DNA of 64,000 bases from Limnospira fusiformis SAG 85.79 (GCF_012516315.1 NZ_CP051185.1:2531403-2595402); one strand, 5' to 3'; positions 17,701-27,503 are shown, counted from the first letter of the stretch. The notes: generated by a model not told the origin, from the sequence alone. Made by a program: numbers and translations.

Positions 17701-18605
17701 TTTTCTTCCGTCAAGATACTTATGCTCCCCATAGTTCTGAGGGGAAAAAACTCCTAGCCCATGAACTGACCCATGTGGTGCAACAGTCGGGAGAAAAGCC
17801 TGATATTCACCGTTTCTTTGCATCAGATACCTACAGTCGAGAGGTGATTCCGGTGGTTCAGATGAGTCCCACGAAAATTCCGACAATTCAGGCGAAGAAA
17901 GACAAGAAGAAAAAGGTCAAAATTAAATCTAAGGTGAAAAATAATAAGTTAAAAATGAATGTAATGATTGAAGAAGATAATATTTTCAATCAACTTAAAA
18001 ATGCACTTAAAAATATATTGTCAGACTTACTGAACAATGATAAAAATATAGAGAATCCAGAAGTGATGGAAGAGGTGAAATTGTCGCCGACATTAATCAG
18101 TAATGTAGTTGAGGCGATCAAGACGATTATCAATCAGAATCCTGAAAAAACAGCGGTGAGCAATAAACTGGAAGAGGTGCGAGTTAAATTTGCTCTGGAA
18201 GTGGTCAAACTTGTACGGGCTGCCAACATTGGGGATAGCTTTGCTTACGTTATTAGTATTCGGGGTCAGGGTAAATATTTAGATGCCCAAAAAATGCAGG
18301 CGTTTCTGAAGCGACTGGCTCGCCAGGCGGGTACACCTCATGATATGGGTATGGAGCAAACTAGAGGCATGAAACCTAAGTTGCCAATAGACGATCGCAC
18401 TATGTCTTCTAGTAGAGAAAGGGGGCGATCGCCAGTTATCCCCGCCAAGGTTGAATCGAAGGAACTCAACGGTCAACCAAAACCCAAGTTTGACATTACC
18501 ACAAAGGTCAAGCCAATCAACGCCAACAGTATCGAAGTGATCGTTAGGGCTAACCCAGAGGCACAAAATGAATCACAACCAGTCAGCAAATCCCCCAATT
18601 CCTAA
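11778..18605 (+). CDS. Giant multi-DUF4157 protein (eCIS-cargo-like, putative zincin)
   Basis: A 2275-residue protein with three DUF4157 domains, each carrying HELTH (zinc-metallopeptidase HExxH form) at His230, His565 and His1995. Two VGAxGDxYExEADxMA motifs (about residues 376 and 1095) are a feature often paired with DUF4157. Between the first and second domains are 27-residue repeats (RSDEENVSINLK...). Residues about 600-1080 are Glu/Lys-rich low complexity, probably coiled coil. Residues about 1100-1800 are long helices with hydrophobic segments (VLGLLASVLGLG), possibly membrane-active. A lysine-rich linker precedes the last DUF4157. DUF4157 is known as a marker of cargo of extracellular contractile injection systems, and some members are proteases or toxins. 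A strong AAGGGGG lies just before ATG 11778. There is no signal peptide. No injection-system gene is nearby, so export route and target are unknown. Confidence 0.88.
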   Translation: MSKIRTKAPQLSPTTNRVQTKKTLPRGRSSFTSETETATSETLTEGRSPFFSPPTPPEIQPQSYPVSGYQFNRVSILEYTPAKLQPKRLITPPEEEDREAETDIGGEEIAEMDELAPPSAPPPEENPPKPPDTQLQRQPKGGGSFVASSQIANRIIRRKGRGIPLPDPAREFMESRFENDFSGVRLHTDSEAVQLSHNLRAKAFTHENDIYFNAGQYNPNSVGGRRLLAHELTHTIQQTGARVQRKYKGDRPRKINRMQRKAIGRVQRSDEENVSINLKPLSSTISSLGSSPIQRSDEENVSINLKPLSATISSLGSSPIQRSDEENVSINLKPLSSTISSLGSSPIQRSDEENVSINLKAFSANSGGLSFQPQLIVGAPGDKYEREADHMADLVMSMNLPAISPPIQREEEETKSVVSPTIQRINSHRPRRRAAVPYSLLHSTEESEDEQNVNITLKSKKTKNNRRFKPKNKRGVPGAFAASQDIENKLKSKKGSGNPLPEETQEFMESRFGQDFSEVRIHTDGEAAEMNQNLEAKAFTHGQDIYFNTGEYQPDSESGKKLLAHELTHTIQQTKPKAKSKSRQELREKTPKLQRKPDFFGMGLKSKLEQKIKKEREEEQKKYEAEKEKEKAEKSEDVEAENADKKPEENQEQNQSKKPLKKINKKPKNSSRNNNYSPDEDVNNQTIVQQKKKENSPEKNEGKDENQDEGKDEGKNEEKDESQDEEQDEEQDDKGKEEKEKLEKDKKGVSDKWAKEIDSKKKEGGDFSEAHKTQQNTEKQADKTKQLLDAEDEEAAKSQGENLEKESDKTTESEQQKAGQEENKEEATQNKDLEEAKKIKAQGDAEAAQAEGEAEEKAEGEAEKQQKENSPEDGFLETLGTQEGLRDPGVVKAPDLSGKPAPRSPNADPAFQAAVTQTEHLAAEQSRHKPAQDKAREAQDASVDTEQQMREAEASQSEEASHKEVQAFNKEEFISNLLAILEQNKPESQKDVEGGKGASEATEDILEEIEHSKDDSGGELEESATREPAPELEEPKISIPTPDPMEETGEAPIPEAIDAEATVPKSQSEEDVEKPLEETQQALSELIPEKLQKKLIVGAAGDQYEQEADRMAEVVMKMPEGATESPEEEEIEGETEGVPVNTGMVQSPRTIQRKEEGFTAEKPTQEGQVLLDKNRVELYESESGINVSGAVEKAEENVEETGKKFREKEEGIQEETLDVQAGSVLDSQEQMFDSRSQEFINVANTQAESQHKDEKERARVTQEIQAIYDTTQVNVNGILERMDARVNAEFEATNKKARAAFEAKQQELFAQWKHDYYYRRNPLWLPWIEIKTGWAYVRVRFYLKRFFNSPLWAINKIFTGLPGEVNNIYAVAREVFIEEQKAGIYRIADIVEEELTNAKNAVQEGRDRVNDYVANLPDSLKAVGTEAADNVQAQFDSLESSISDRQNQLVDDLTKKYEASVQEIDKRIKELKDKNKSLIYKALAVIVKLAAWILRQVLRIVEPVIKMIPGVGNRAGDFLDALVDDPSGIMDALFSGVGEGFKNFGKNIVTHLKNAFFDWLLGMDMPIKFPDKFDLRGILDIILQVLGLNKDYILELASVELPDWASDILTTLIEEGPGGLKEFLTSVPENFPPLALSFFKAIVEFPSKGVMVLWDFIKSGLSTMKELFMNSIMFQVVIPQIVIAGIQWVLSLTNPASGVIKIAKAIVNLLIFFINNMQMIRNVLEALGEVMDAIISKIMSQIISRAVEAALVDILPLVLGLLASVLGLGSIPKKIEKVITKLRSPVDKVVGGVFSSIADVLKMLDPTTLIMDFVEDKLSSDDEKNQDKSGEKNLKKVNKKLKKKIRRNPKSKKVKKALKKYKKKYQLKSLEMEKDKKTLQGREYLIVGVAETNNKSKVQKKEASGNVENQTITPGMETALEKQQNQGEPLSTGVREPMESAFGFNFGRVRIHRDTESDRLSRSLNAKAFTTGRNIFFRQDTYAPHSSEGKKLLAHELTHVVQQSGEKPDIHRFFASDTYSREVIPVVQMSPTKIPTIQAKKDKKKKVKIKSKVKNNKLKMNVMIEEDNIFNQLKNALKNILSDLLNNDKNIENPEVMEEVKLSPTLISNVVEAIKTIINQNPEKTAVSNKLEEVRVKFALEVVKLVRAANIGDSFAYVISIRGQGKYLDAQKMQAFLKRLARQAGTPHDMGMEQTRGMKPKLPIDDRTMSSSRERGRSPVIPAKVESKELNGQPKPKFDITTKVKPINANSIEVIVRANPEAQNESQPVSKSPNS
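12579..12857 (+). repeat. 81-bp in-frame tandem repeat in the giant DUF4157 gene
   Basis: Units start at 12579, 12660 and 12741, with a truncated fourth at 12822. Each encodes 27 residues beginning RSDEENVSINLK and ending SSPIQ. The copies are nearly identical, so they are recent or kept similar by recombination. Confidence 0.93.
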
Positions 18606-18611
18606 TCTGTT

Positions 18612-18671
18612 ACCCAGTCCCCAGCACCCAGTCCCCAGCACCCAGTCCCCAGCACCCAGTCCTCAGTCCCT
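18612..18671. repeat. Short tandem repeat, CCCAGTCCCCAGCA type
   Basis: Four near-perfect 14-base copies of ACCCAGTCCCCAGC, the last decaying to CCTCAGTCCC. They resemble the short tandemly repeated (STRR) families based on CCCCAGT known in filamentous cyanobacteria. They sit directly after the stop of the giant gene. Confidence 0.8.
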
Positions 18672-18672
18672 A

Positions 18673-19080
18673 GTTTATAGTCTCCAGAGTCTTTTATGAA
18701 ATTTCCCCGAAAAAATTATATTTTGGTTCAAATCAGCCTAAACCCCTATACAGCAGCAGATACAGCCATTCACAATCCAGGTGAATTGCCACGGGAGAGA
18801 AATTTTAAGGAATTTAAGGTTATGTTTCTGTTTGTTAAGCGCTATGCTATAGAACAGATGGTCTCAAAAAATCAAATTTGCTGGACAACCTCTCGGTTGT
18901 TAACCAGGGTAAATTTGGGAACATTAGGAGACCTTACCTACATGCTATGGTTCCTAGATGCCCATAAAAAGGCTTAACGCCGGACTAAAACTCATTTTAG
19001 TGATTAGAGTCAAGACATATCTGTGTTGGAGTTGGGCAGCCAAAGGAACCGGGCGAAAAACAATCATATTGGAGATTTGA
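18673..19080 (+). promoter_or_regulatory. Long leader/upstream region of the crhR-like helicase gene
   Basis: About 400 bases without a convincing gene; a 93-codon frame here (18696-18977) has no recognisable product. A perfect 7-base-pair hairpin (18984-18990 with 18995-19001, CTCA loop) lies 80 bases before the start codon. Cold-induced crhR genes are known to have long regulated leaders; that this one is regulated is inference. Confidence 0.4.
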
Positions 19081-20477
19081 TGAGTCAATCCTTTGAAAGC
19101 TTAGGTATTTCCGAACAACGCGCTCGCCATTTAGAAACACTGGGTTTCACAGAACCCACCCCGGTTCAAGTCCAAGCTATACCCGAAATGCTATCCGGTC
19201 GGGATGTTGTGGGTATGGCACAGACGGGAACTGGTAAGACTGCTGCCTTTTCGCTGCCCATTCTCGAACAGATTGACGTTCATGCCGCTGGTATTCAAGC
19301 CCTGGTTTTGACTCCCACGCGGGAACTGGCGATGCAGGTCAAGGAAGCTATCCGCAATTTTAGTGATGATAATGCTCTCTATGTGCTGACAGTTTATGGC
19401 GGTCAGTCCATTGACCGACAAATTCAGCGACTGCGACGGGGAGTTCAGGTTGTAGTGGGAACCCCAGGCCGTATCCTAGACCTACTCAACCGAGGTGAAC
19501 TGAAACTAGATTTACTGCGTTGGTTGGTGTTGGATGAAGCAGACGAAATGCTGAGTATGGGCTTTATCCAAGATGTAGAAAAAATCTTAGAGTCCGCCGA
19601 CTCTGAACATCGTCAGACGGCTTTCTTCTCAGCAACGATGGACCCTTCCATCTCGAAGTTGGTGCGGCGACACCTCAAGTCCCCTGTGACTGTGAAGGTG
19701 GAAACTCCCAAGGCTACCCCCAAACGGATCGAACAGTCTGTTTATATGGTTCCTCGTGGATGGTCTAAAGCCCGCGCCCTGGAACCGATTTTAGAACTCG
19801 AAGATCCTGAATCGGCGATTATTTTTGTGCGAACCAAACAATCTGCGGCTGATTTGACTAATCAATTGCAGGCGGCAGGTCATAGTGTTGATGAGTATCA
19901 TGGTAATCTGAATCAGTCTCAACGGGAGCGACTGTTGATGCGTCTGCGCCGCCGTCAGGTGCGTTGGATTGTGGCTACTGATATCGCAGCCCGGGGTCTG
20001 GATGTGGATCACCTTACCCATGTGATTAACTATGATCTTCCTGATCAAGTCGAGAGTTATGTTCACCGCATTGGGCGTACAGGTCGCGCCGGTCGGGAAG
20101 GAAAGGCAATTACTCTAATTCAGTCTATCGATCGCCGTAAGTTGCGAAATATTGAACGTCACCTGCGCCAAACTTTAAGCATTCAGTCAGTCCCCAAACG
20201 GGCGGAAATTGAGGCTCGTTATATTGACCGACTCAAAGACCGGGTGCGGGATGCTTTGGCTGGGGAACGTATGGCTTCATTCTTGCCTATTGTCTCTCAA
20301 TTAAGCGAGGAATATGATCCCCATGCGATCGCAGCCGCAGCTTTGCAACTTGCTTATGATCAAACTCGTCCGGCTAGTATCGGAAGGGATGATTATGACG
20401 ATGAAGACGATGCTGTTTCCAACAAACCTAAGCTAGTTAAACGCCGCCGCCCAGCTTCTGTTTCTAACAACAGTTAG
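19081..20477 (+). CDS. crhR: DEAD-box RNA helicase, CrhR/CsdA-like
   Basis: A 465-residue ATP-dependent RNA helicase that unwinds RNA secondary structure. In cyanobacteria CrhR responds to redox state and cold. Motifs in order are the Q motif (FTEPTPVQVQAIP), I (AQTGTGKT), Ia (PTRELA), II (DEAD, in VLDEADEML), III (SAT), IV (IIFVRT), V (TDIAARGLD) and VI (HRIGRTGRAG). The C-terminal 90 residues contain an RNA-binding-like region and end in acidic then basic low complexity. I chose the ATG at 19081 (preceded by TTGGAG), which gives the expected MSQSFESLGI start; the frame opens at a GTG at 19023. A hairpin terminator follows at 20511. Confidence 0.92.
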
Positions 20478-20510
20478 ATGGCTAATTCCCCAATCGGCTT
20501 TAATTAATGT

Positions 20511-20538
20511 GGAGATGCGATCGCCTGGTCGCGTCTCC
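20511..20538 (+). terminator. Probable terminator after the helicase gene
   Basis: A 10-base-pair stem (20511-20520 with 20529-20538, one wobble) and an 8-base loop, followed by CTCTATTT. The loop contains a HIP1-like half site. The tail is only partly T-rich. Confidence 0.6.
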
Positions 20539-20573
20539 CTCTATTTGGGGGGCAAATATTGAGGGTTAATTAC

Positions 20574-21365
20574 ATGAAAAAAGGTGCATTTTCTGCGGGT
20601 GAGACCTGGCGGCGCTGGGCTACTTTACTGGCTATTATCGCGGCTTTTGGGGTGAATATATGGACTAATATTGCCCCGATTAATGGTTTAACTGTCGGCG
20701 ATATTTCCAATACTTTTTTTGTGAATACCAAGATAATTCCGGCTAATTATGCCTTCTCTATTTGGGGGTTAATCTACTTAGGTTTATTCGGGTTGGCTAT
20801 TTATCAGCTACTCCCTAGCCAACGAGATAACCCCCGTTTAGCCCAGATGGGTTACGGTTTAGTTTCCGCAAGTATAGCACAAATTATCTGGATATTCTTG
20901 TTTTTATATGGGTTATTTCCCCAGTCAATTTTAGCCATGGTAGCGATTTTATTATCGCTGATATATTCCTATGTAAAATTAGATGTAGGTCGGCGGCGGG
21001 TTCCCAAATGGGAATCTTGGTTAATTAATATTCCGCTGAGTGTATATTTAAGTTGGATTAGTGTAGCCACGGTAGTAAATGTAGCGATCGCCTTAACTTC
21101 GATTAACTGGAATGGCTGGGGTATTCCTCCCCAAGTCTGGACGGCGATCATGATGATTGTAGCTGCGACTATTGCTATTATCATGAGGGTTCGCCACCAG
21201 GAAACCGCCTATTTATTGGTGACAATTTGGGCTTTAATAGCGATCGCGATCGCTCAAGATAATGAACCATTAATTGTAACGATCGCCTTAATGTCGTCCC
21301 TGGTGATTTGCCTATTTTCTTTAGGTTCAATCAATCATAGAAAATTGACAATAGACAATGGATAA
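20574..21365 (+). CDS. TspO/MBR-related membrane protein
   Basis: A 263-residue integral membrane protein with about seven or eight hydrophobic segments. The segment ANYAFSIWGLIYLGLF resembles the conserved core of the TspO/MBR (tryptophan-rich sensory protein) family, which in bacteria binds porphyrins and modulates pigment and stress responses. The protein is longer than classical five-helix TspO (about 160 residues), as in cyanobacterial relatives annotated as tryptophan-rich sensory proteins. I used the ATG at 20574 (MKKGAFSAGE); an in-frame TTG at 20559 is less likely. The gene is convergent with crtB, with a G-rich stretch between them. The porphyrin link would fit a pigment-gene neighbourhood, but that is inference. 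Confidence 0.72.
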   Translation: MKKGAFSAGETWRRWATLLAIIAAFGVNIWTNIAPINGLTVGDISNTFFVNTKIIPANYAFSIWGLIYLGLFGLAIYQLLPSQRDNPRLAQMGYGLVSASIAQIIWIFLFLYGLFPQSILAMVAILLSLIYSYVKLDVGRRRVPKWESWLINIPLSVYLSWISVATVVNVAIALTSINWNGWGIPPQVWTAIMMIVAATIAIIMRVRHQETAYLLVTIWALIAIAIAQDNEPLIVTIALMSSLVICLFSLGSINHRKLTIDNG

Positions 21366-21370
21366 TTAAA

Positions 21371-21426
21371 CTCCCTCCCCCTTTCCCAGAGGGAGAGAGC
21401 CGGGGGGGGGAGGGGGAGGGGGGGGG
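21371..21426. repeat. CCCTCTCCC/GGGAGAGGG hairpin plus G-run between convergent genes
   Basis: A pyrimidine-rich arm and TTTCCCAGAGGGAGAG are followed by G runs of 9, 5 and 9 bases, which could form a G-quadruplex on the plus strand. It lies between the stops of the TspO-like gene and crtB and may act as a terminator. A related element is at 63175. Confidence 0.6.
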
Positions 21427-22356
21427 TCAAAGAACCCTAGCCCTCAACTGAGCCACAGGGAGACACATCATTTTTTTCCAGGTAGGGACATAGGCACGTT
21501 GGTTAAAGACATCATATTCGTTGCGTTCAATTTCGTCTAATATTTGTCTATAGAGCATTAAGGCCGTCCAAACTGGCCAGCGGATATCAGGATGAAGGGC
21601 GGCGATACCTTCTTCGGCGAGGGTATAGAACTTACGAGCGCGCTGTATTTGGAAGCGCATCAACTCACGCCAGCGTTCATCTACTATGCCATTAAATAAA
21701 TCCGCTTCGGTATAGTTAAACAGAGCCAGGTCATCCAAAGGCAAATAAATCCTACCCCGTCGAGCATCTTCCCCCACATCTCGGAGAATATTAGTAAGCT
21801 GGTTAGCAATACCGAGAGCGATCGCCTCTTCTTTAGGATAATAAATAGACTGGTCACGATTCCAGGGAACACTGAGATCAGGTTGAGCGGTACCCATAAC
21901 CGCTAAAGACATCAACCCCACCGTCCCCGCCACCCGATAGCAATACAAATTCAAGTCATCAAAGGTGTTGTAGCGATTCCGGGACAGGTCCATACGTTGA
22001 CCGGCGATCATATCTCGGAAGGGTTGAATATCGAGGGAAAAGCGACCGAGGGTATCAACCAAAGCCACATCAACCGGATCAATAGGATGTCCAGCGAAAA
22101 TCAATTCTAGTTGTTCTTCCCAGCGGTCGAGAGTTTCCAGAGTAGTAGAACTTGCCATCGGACCATCTACCAATTCATCGGTGCGGCGACACCAAACATA
22201 AATAGCCCAAATAGCCTGACGCTTGGCTTGTGGCATCAATTGAGTACCCAAGTAAAACGTCTTAGCATACTGTGCGGTAATTTGGCGACAGAGTTCATAG
22301 GAATCTGACCGGGTTGCCGGAGTTCTCATGCAGGGGGATTTAGAGAGTTGCAGCAT
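21427..22356 (-). CDS. crtB: Phytoene synthase
   Basis: A 309-residue enzyme that condenses two geranylgeranyl diphosphate molecules to phytoene, the first committed step of carotenoid synthesis. Visible are SYELCRQITAQYAKTFYLG, the first Asp-rich motif RRTDELVDG near residue 58, and the second, NILRDVGEDARRGRIYLP. Both Asp-rich motifs bind diphosphate through magnesium. The start MLQLSKSP matches the usual cyanobacterial CrtB start, so I kept ATG 22356 rather than the internal ATG at 22329. The gene lies 88 bases downstream of crtP on the same strand, the usual cyanobacterial crtP-crtB order, so they form an operon. Confidence 0.95.
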   Translation of the reverse strand: MLQLSKSPCMRTPATRSDSYELCRQITAQYAKTFYLGTQLMPQAKRQAIWAIYVWCRRTDELVDGPMASSTTLETLDRWEEQLELIFAGHPIDPVDVALVDTLGRFSLDIQPFRDMIAGQRMDLSRNRYNTFDDLNLYCYRVAGTVGLMSLAVMGTAQPDLSVPWNRDQSIYYPKEEAIALGIANQLTNILRDVGEDARRGRIYLPLDDLALFNYTEADLFNGIVDERWRELMRFQIQRARKFYTLAEEGIAALHPDIRWPVWTALMLYRQILDEIERNEYDVFNQRAYVPTWKKMMCLPVAQLRARVL

Positions 22357-22444
22357 TCGTTTTTTTTCAAGCCTGAGCTATCAGCCATAGGTTGTGCAGT
22401 TAGCAAAACGTCATTAGGGAAATACCCTAGAGACGTTTAAGAGA

Positions 22445-23845
<1,401 letters not shown>

Positions 23846-24001
23846 TCACTTGCTTGTATTTCGTTCTCATTATAGGTTACATCTCGTAACATTCTGTCGA
23901 TAAAATTAGAATCTCCCCCATTTGGGGCGACGACGATGGGAAGCGATAAAATTAGAAAAGATCTACTAGCCACACCAACAAGACAAGGAGAACACCAACG
24001 A

Positions 24002-26029
24002 ATGGGTAGAGTAGTCGGCATTGACCTGGGAACAACTAACTCTGTTGTAGCGGTCATGGAGGGCGGTAAACCCGTCGTGATTGCCAATTCTGAGGGGATG
24101 CGGACAACACCCTCTGTCGTTGGCTTTACTAAAGAGGGGGAAAGGATTGTCGGACAAATGGCTAGGCGGCAGGCTGTTTTGAATCCTCAGAATACCTTTT
24201 ATAACGTCAAGCGACTGATTGGGTCAAGATATGCAGACCTAACCCCGGCATCAAAACGGGTTCCCTATACTATGCGTCGAGAGGAAAATGGTAATATCCG
24301 CCTCAAATGTCCTCGACTAAAGCGAGATTTCGCACCGGAAGAGATTTCCTCCATGGTACTGCGGAAATTAGCAGAAGAAGCCAGCCGATATCTAGGGGAG
24401 GAGGTGACTGGGGCGGTAATTACTGTACCCGCCTATTTTAATGATTCTCAAAGACAGGCGACCCGCGACGCTGGGAAAATTGCCGGATTAGAGGTAAAAC
24501 GGATTCTCAATGAACCGACGGCGGCTTCCCTCGCCTATGGACTGCAAAAGCAGGATTTTGGCACTATTCTGGTGTTTGACCTAGGGGGGGGAACTTTTGA
24601 TGTGTCGGTCCTGGAAGTAGGAGATGGGGTATTTGAGGTTAAATCCACTAGCGGGGATACCCAACTGGGGGGGAATGATTTTGACCAAAAAATTGTCGAT
24701 TGGTTAGCTGAGAAGTTTCTGGAAGAACAGGGAATGGATCTCAGACGCGATCGCCAAGCCCTTCAGCGCCTCACAGAAGCAGCGGAGAAGGCTAAAATAG
24801 AACTATCTGGGGTGGGGGTAACTGATATCAATTTACCGTTTATTGCGGCGGACGCAGACGGACCGAAACACCTAGAAACTCGACTTTCTCGGGGAGAGTT
24901 TGAGGGATTATGTGCTGATCTGATTCAAAGGTTACGCCGCCCGGTTAAACAGGCTTTGGTGGATGCCCAAATTTCACCTACCCAAATCGATGAGGTGGTA
25001 TTGGTGGGAGGGGCCAGCCGGATGCCTATTGTACAGCAGTTGGTGCGTAGTCTGATTGACCGTGAACCAAATCAGGGGGTTAATCCTGATGAGGTGGTCG
25101 CCGTGGGGGCTGCTATTCAAGCGGGTATTTTGGGGGGTGAAGTGCGCGATATCCTGCTATTGGATGTTACACCCCTATCGGTGGGATTGGAAACTATTGG
25201 GGGGGTGATGAAAAAACTCATACCCCGCAATACTACTATCCCGGTGAGGCGATCGGATATTTTCTCGACCTCTGAGAATAATCAAACTCTGGTGGAAATT
25301 CATATCCTCCAGGGGGAAAGGGAGTTAGCCAAGGATAATAAGTCTTTGGGACGGTTTAAGCTGACCGGTATTCCACCCGCCCCTAGGGGTATCCCTCAAA
25401 TACAGGTGGCTTTTGATGTTGATGCTAATGGTATCCTCCTGGTGACGGCTTTGGATAAAACCACTGGTCGCGAACAAAGCATTACTATTCAGGGTGCTTC
25501 TACTCTGTCTCAGGGGGAAGTTAATCAGATGATTCGGGAAGCCGAAGAGTTTGCAGACCAAGACCGTCTACTGCGGGAAAGGGTGGAAAAACGCAATCGC
25601 GCCCAGGCTTTGACTTATCAAGCCGAAAGACAGTTAAGGGAGATTGCCCTAGATTATGGGATGCAGTTTGCTCAACGTCAACGGGGTCGTATTGAGACTT
25701 TAATTAGGGCGCTGCGGGATAGTCTGGAAAGAAATGACGATCGCGGTATTGATCAAATTGGGGCGGATCTGCAAGATGCGCTATATGATTTGAGTCGCGA
25801 GGTGTCTGTGTTTGCTACCCAAGATGATGATGATGATCTGTTTGGATCGATTCGTCGCACTTTTGGCGGTGGCGATCGCCGTATCCGTGACCCCTATGAT
25901 ATGCCTCCCGCTGCTGGCCGCGGCTATCCCCGTTACGATAATAACATGGGAACGGGAACTGGTCGCCCTGGTCAAAGATATTATCCCCAAAGTAATAATT
26001 GGGATGATGATGATGACGACTGGCTGTAA
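24002..26029 (+). CDS. dnaK: Hsp70 chaperone DnaK (DnaK1-like paralogue)
   Basis: A 675-residue Hsp70 chaperone. The ATPase domain starts [17 protein letters not shown] (phosphate loop 1), with [15 protein letters not shown] and [10 protein letters not shown] following; the linker is [11 protein letters not shown], then the substrate-binding domain. The C-terminus lacks the EEVD-like end and instead has a low-complexity, Arg/Gly/Tyr-rich tail ending in a run of Asp before WL. Such tails are seen in the extra DnaK paralogues of cyanobacteria (DnaK1, DnaK3), not in the canonical DnaK2. I chose ATG 24002 ([10 protein letters not shown]); upstream in-frame codons do not look like Hsp70. It precedes dnaJ by 84 bases. 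No CIRCE inverted repeat is seen upstream. Confidence 0.95.
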   Translation: MGRVVGIDLGTTNSVVAVMEGGKPVVIANSEGMRTTPSVVGFTKEGERIVGQMARRQAVLNPQNTFYNVKRLIGSRYADLTPASKRVPYTMRREENGNIRLKCPRLKRDFAPEEISSMVLRKLAEEASRYLGEEVTGAVITVPAYFNDSQRQATRDAGKIAGLEVKRILNEPTAASLAYGLQKQDFGTILVFDLGGGTFDVSVLEVGDGVFEVKSTSGDTQLGGNDFDQKIVDWLAEKFLEEQGMDLRRDRQALQRLTEAAEKAKIELSGVGVTDINLPFIAADADGPKHLETRLSRGEFEGLCADLIQRLRRPVKQALVDAQISPTQIDEVVLVGGASRMPIVQQLVRSLIDREPNQGVNPDEVVAVGAAIQAGILGGEVRDILLLDVTPLSVGLETIGGVMKKLIPRNTTIPVRRSDIFSTSENNQTLVEIHILQGERELAKDNKSLGRFKLTGIPPAPRGIPQIQVAFDVDANGILLVTALDKTTGREQSITIQGASTLSQGEVNQMIREAEEFADQDRLLRERVEKRNRAQALTYQAERQLREIALDYGMQFAQRQRGRIETLIRALRDSLERNDDRGIDQIGADLQDALYDLSREVSVFATQDDDDDLFGSIRRTFGGGDRRIRDPYDMPPAAGRGYPRYDNNMGTGTGRPGQRYYPQSNNWDDDDDDWL

Positions 26030-26113
26030 GTAATCAGGGGAGGCTGTGGGGTGGGGTTCCCTCCTCCCTTTTCTGGGATTCTGTGACTGATGAGTTTATA
26101 TTGTGATTAAATT

Positions 26114-27115
26114 ATGCAAAATTTTCGGAATTATTATCAGATTTTAGGGGTTTCCAGAGATGCTTCTACTGATGAGATAAAAAAGGTCTATCGCCGTTTG
26201 GCTAGACAATATCATCCCGACCTAAATCCGGGGGATAAGGAAGCAGAAGAGAAGTTTAAGGATATTGGTGAGGCTTATCATATTCTGTCGGATATGGAAA
26301 AGCGATCGCAGTATGATGAGTACAGCAAATTTTGGAAACAAAAGGGTTTTTCTAGTGCCAAAAAATCCCCCGTCAGCGGCTTTAAGACCTGGGGAAGTCG
26401 GGTGGCTAATGGTCGCACCCAAACTCAAACACCGGAGGTCGATTTTGGGGAATATGCCGATTTTAATAGTTTTATTGATCAACTTATCGGACGGCGGCGG
26501 GAAGTGCGGACCGTTACTAATGATACACCCCGCGTGACTTCTTCTGACCCCTATAAATCCCCTAATACTAGGGTAATTCACCGGGTTCCGGTTCGGGAAA
26601 ATCGACGGGATATTGAGGCGCGCTTGACTTTACCTCTGGAAAAGGCTTATACTGGAGGAGCAGAACGTATCCGCCTAGAAGATGGGCGATCGCTTGAGGT
26701 GAATATGCCGCCGGGAATGTTTACCGGTCAACGTATTCGCCTCAAAAATTTGGGCATTCAAGGGGGGGATTTATACCTGAAAATTACGGTAAAACCTCAC
26801 GACTTTTTCAGGTTGGAAGAGTCTAATATTATCTGTGAGGTTCCAGTAACTCCCAGCGAAGCCACCCTAGGGGGAGAAATAGAGGTTCCCACTCTTGACG
26901 GTTGGGTGAAAATTAAACTCCCAGCGGGGGTAGTGTCGGGTCAATGTCTGAGACTAGCTAATAAAGGCTATCCTAACGAAAATGGCGATCGCGGTGATCA
27001 GTTAGTGGAAATTCAAATTGTCGCCCCCAAACAGATCACCACCCAGGAGAGGGAATTATACGAAAAACTCCGAGAAATCGAAACTTTTAATCCCCGTGAA
27101 GATCTCCCTGTTTAG
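26114..27115 (+). CDS. dnaJ: DnaJ-class co-chaperone (type II, no zinc finger)
   Basis: A 333-residue Hsp40. The J domain occupies residues 5-70, with HPD in [18 protein letters not shown], the motif that stimulates DnaK ATPase. A linker of about 80 residues follows, then the two beta-barrel substrate-binding domains ([23 protein letters not shown]-like [15 protein letters not shown], and [22 protein letters not shown]). The CxxCxGxG zinc-finger repeats of DnaJ proper are absent, so it is CbpA-like. It follows dnaK with 84 bases between and probably shares its transcript. Its stop overlaps the stop of the opposite-strand thiS gene by 4 bases. Confidence 0.93.
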   Translation: MQNFRNYYQILGVSRDASTDEIKKVYRRLARQYHPDLNPGDKEAEEKFKDIGEAYHILSDMEKRSQYDEYSKFWKQKGFSSAKKSPVSGFKTWGSRVANGRTQTQTPEVDFGEYADFNSFIDQLIGRRREVRTVTNDTPRVTSSDPYKSPNTRVIHRVPVRENRRDIEARLTLPLEKAYTGGAERIRLEDGRSLEVNMPPGMFTGQRIRLKNLGIQGGDLYLKITVKPHDFFRLEESNIICEVPVTPSEATLGGEIEVPTLDGWVKIKLPAGVVSGQCLRLANKGYPNENGDRGDQLVEIQIVAPKQITTQERELYEKLREIETFNPREDLPV

Positions 27116-27327
27116 CCACCACCCACAATGGTGACAATTTCCAGGATATCACCCATTTCCATAGTCGTAGTTTCCCAAAACTGTCGGTGGAGAATTTCCC
27201 CATTATACTCCACCGCCACCAAACGGGGATTTAACCCCAAATCTTCCAAAAATTTAGGTAGGCTAGTATCTGGGGCGCAAGTTTGCGCCTCTCCGTTAAC
27301 TTTCAGGGTGATAGTGCGATCGCTCAT
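27112..27327 (-). CDS. thiS: ThiS, sulfur-carrier protein for thiazole synthesis
   Basis: A 71-residue ubiquitin-like protein. It ends IVTIVGGG; the C-terminal Gly-Gly is adenylated and turned into a thiocarboxylate that donates sulfur to the thiazole ring of thiamine. The core reads [20 protein letters not shown], then [15 protein letters not shown], as in ThiS. I used the ATG at 27327 (MSDRTITL), preceded by a GGGGAAAT-like site, rather than the ATG at 27351. No thiG, thiE or thiF is visible in the window. The tail-to-tail 4-base overlap with dnaJ leaves no room for a terminator between them. Confidence 0.9.
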   Translation of the reverse strand: MSDRTITLKVNGEAQTCAPDTSLPKFLEDLGLNPRLVAVEYNGEILHRQFWETTTMEMGDILEIVTIVGGG

Positions 27328-27364
27328 ATTTCCCCATCCCAATATTATCAATTACCAATTATAG

Positions 27365-27450
27365 CCCGGTTTCTCCCCCAGACTTCAAGAAACCGGGTTT
27401 CTCAAAGAAACCGGGTTTCTAACCCCAGACTCAAAGAAACCGGGTTTCTA
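27365..27450. repeat. Three GAAACCGGGTTTC palindromes
   Basis: Copies of AGAAACCGGGTTTCT at about 27388, 27405 and 27435, with a degenerate one at 27365. The same palindrome forms the large array at 36613-37457 and a single copy near 40232. Each can fold into a short perfect hairpin. Confidence 0.9.
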
Positions 27451-27461
27451 GGGTAGAACCC

Positions 27462-27503
27462 AATTATTAATTATTAATTATTAATTATTAATTATTAATT
27501 ATT
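27462..27503. repeat. AT-rich 7-base tandem repeat (left copy)
   Basis: Six exact copies of AATTATT. The repeat supplies the stop codon and last Asn codons of the dctQ gene on the minus strand. The reverse-complement repeat occurs at 36561-36601. Confidence 0.92.

Noticed and set aside
18696-18977. Plus-strand frame of 93 codons before the helicase gene
   Set aside because: No recognisable motif or ribosome-binding site; better explained as helicase leader.
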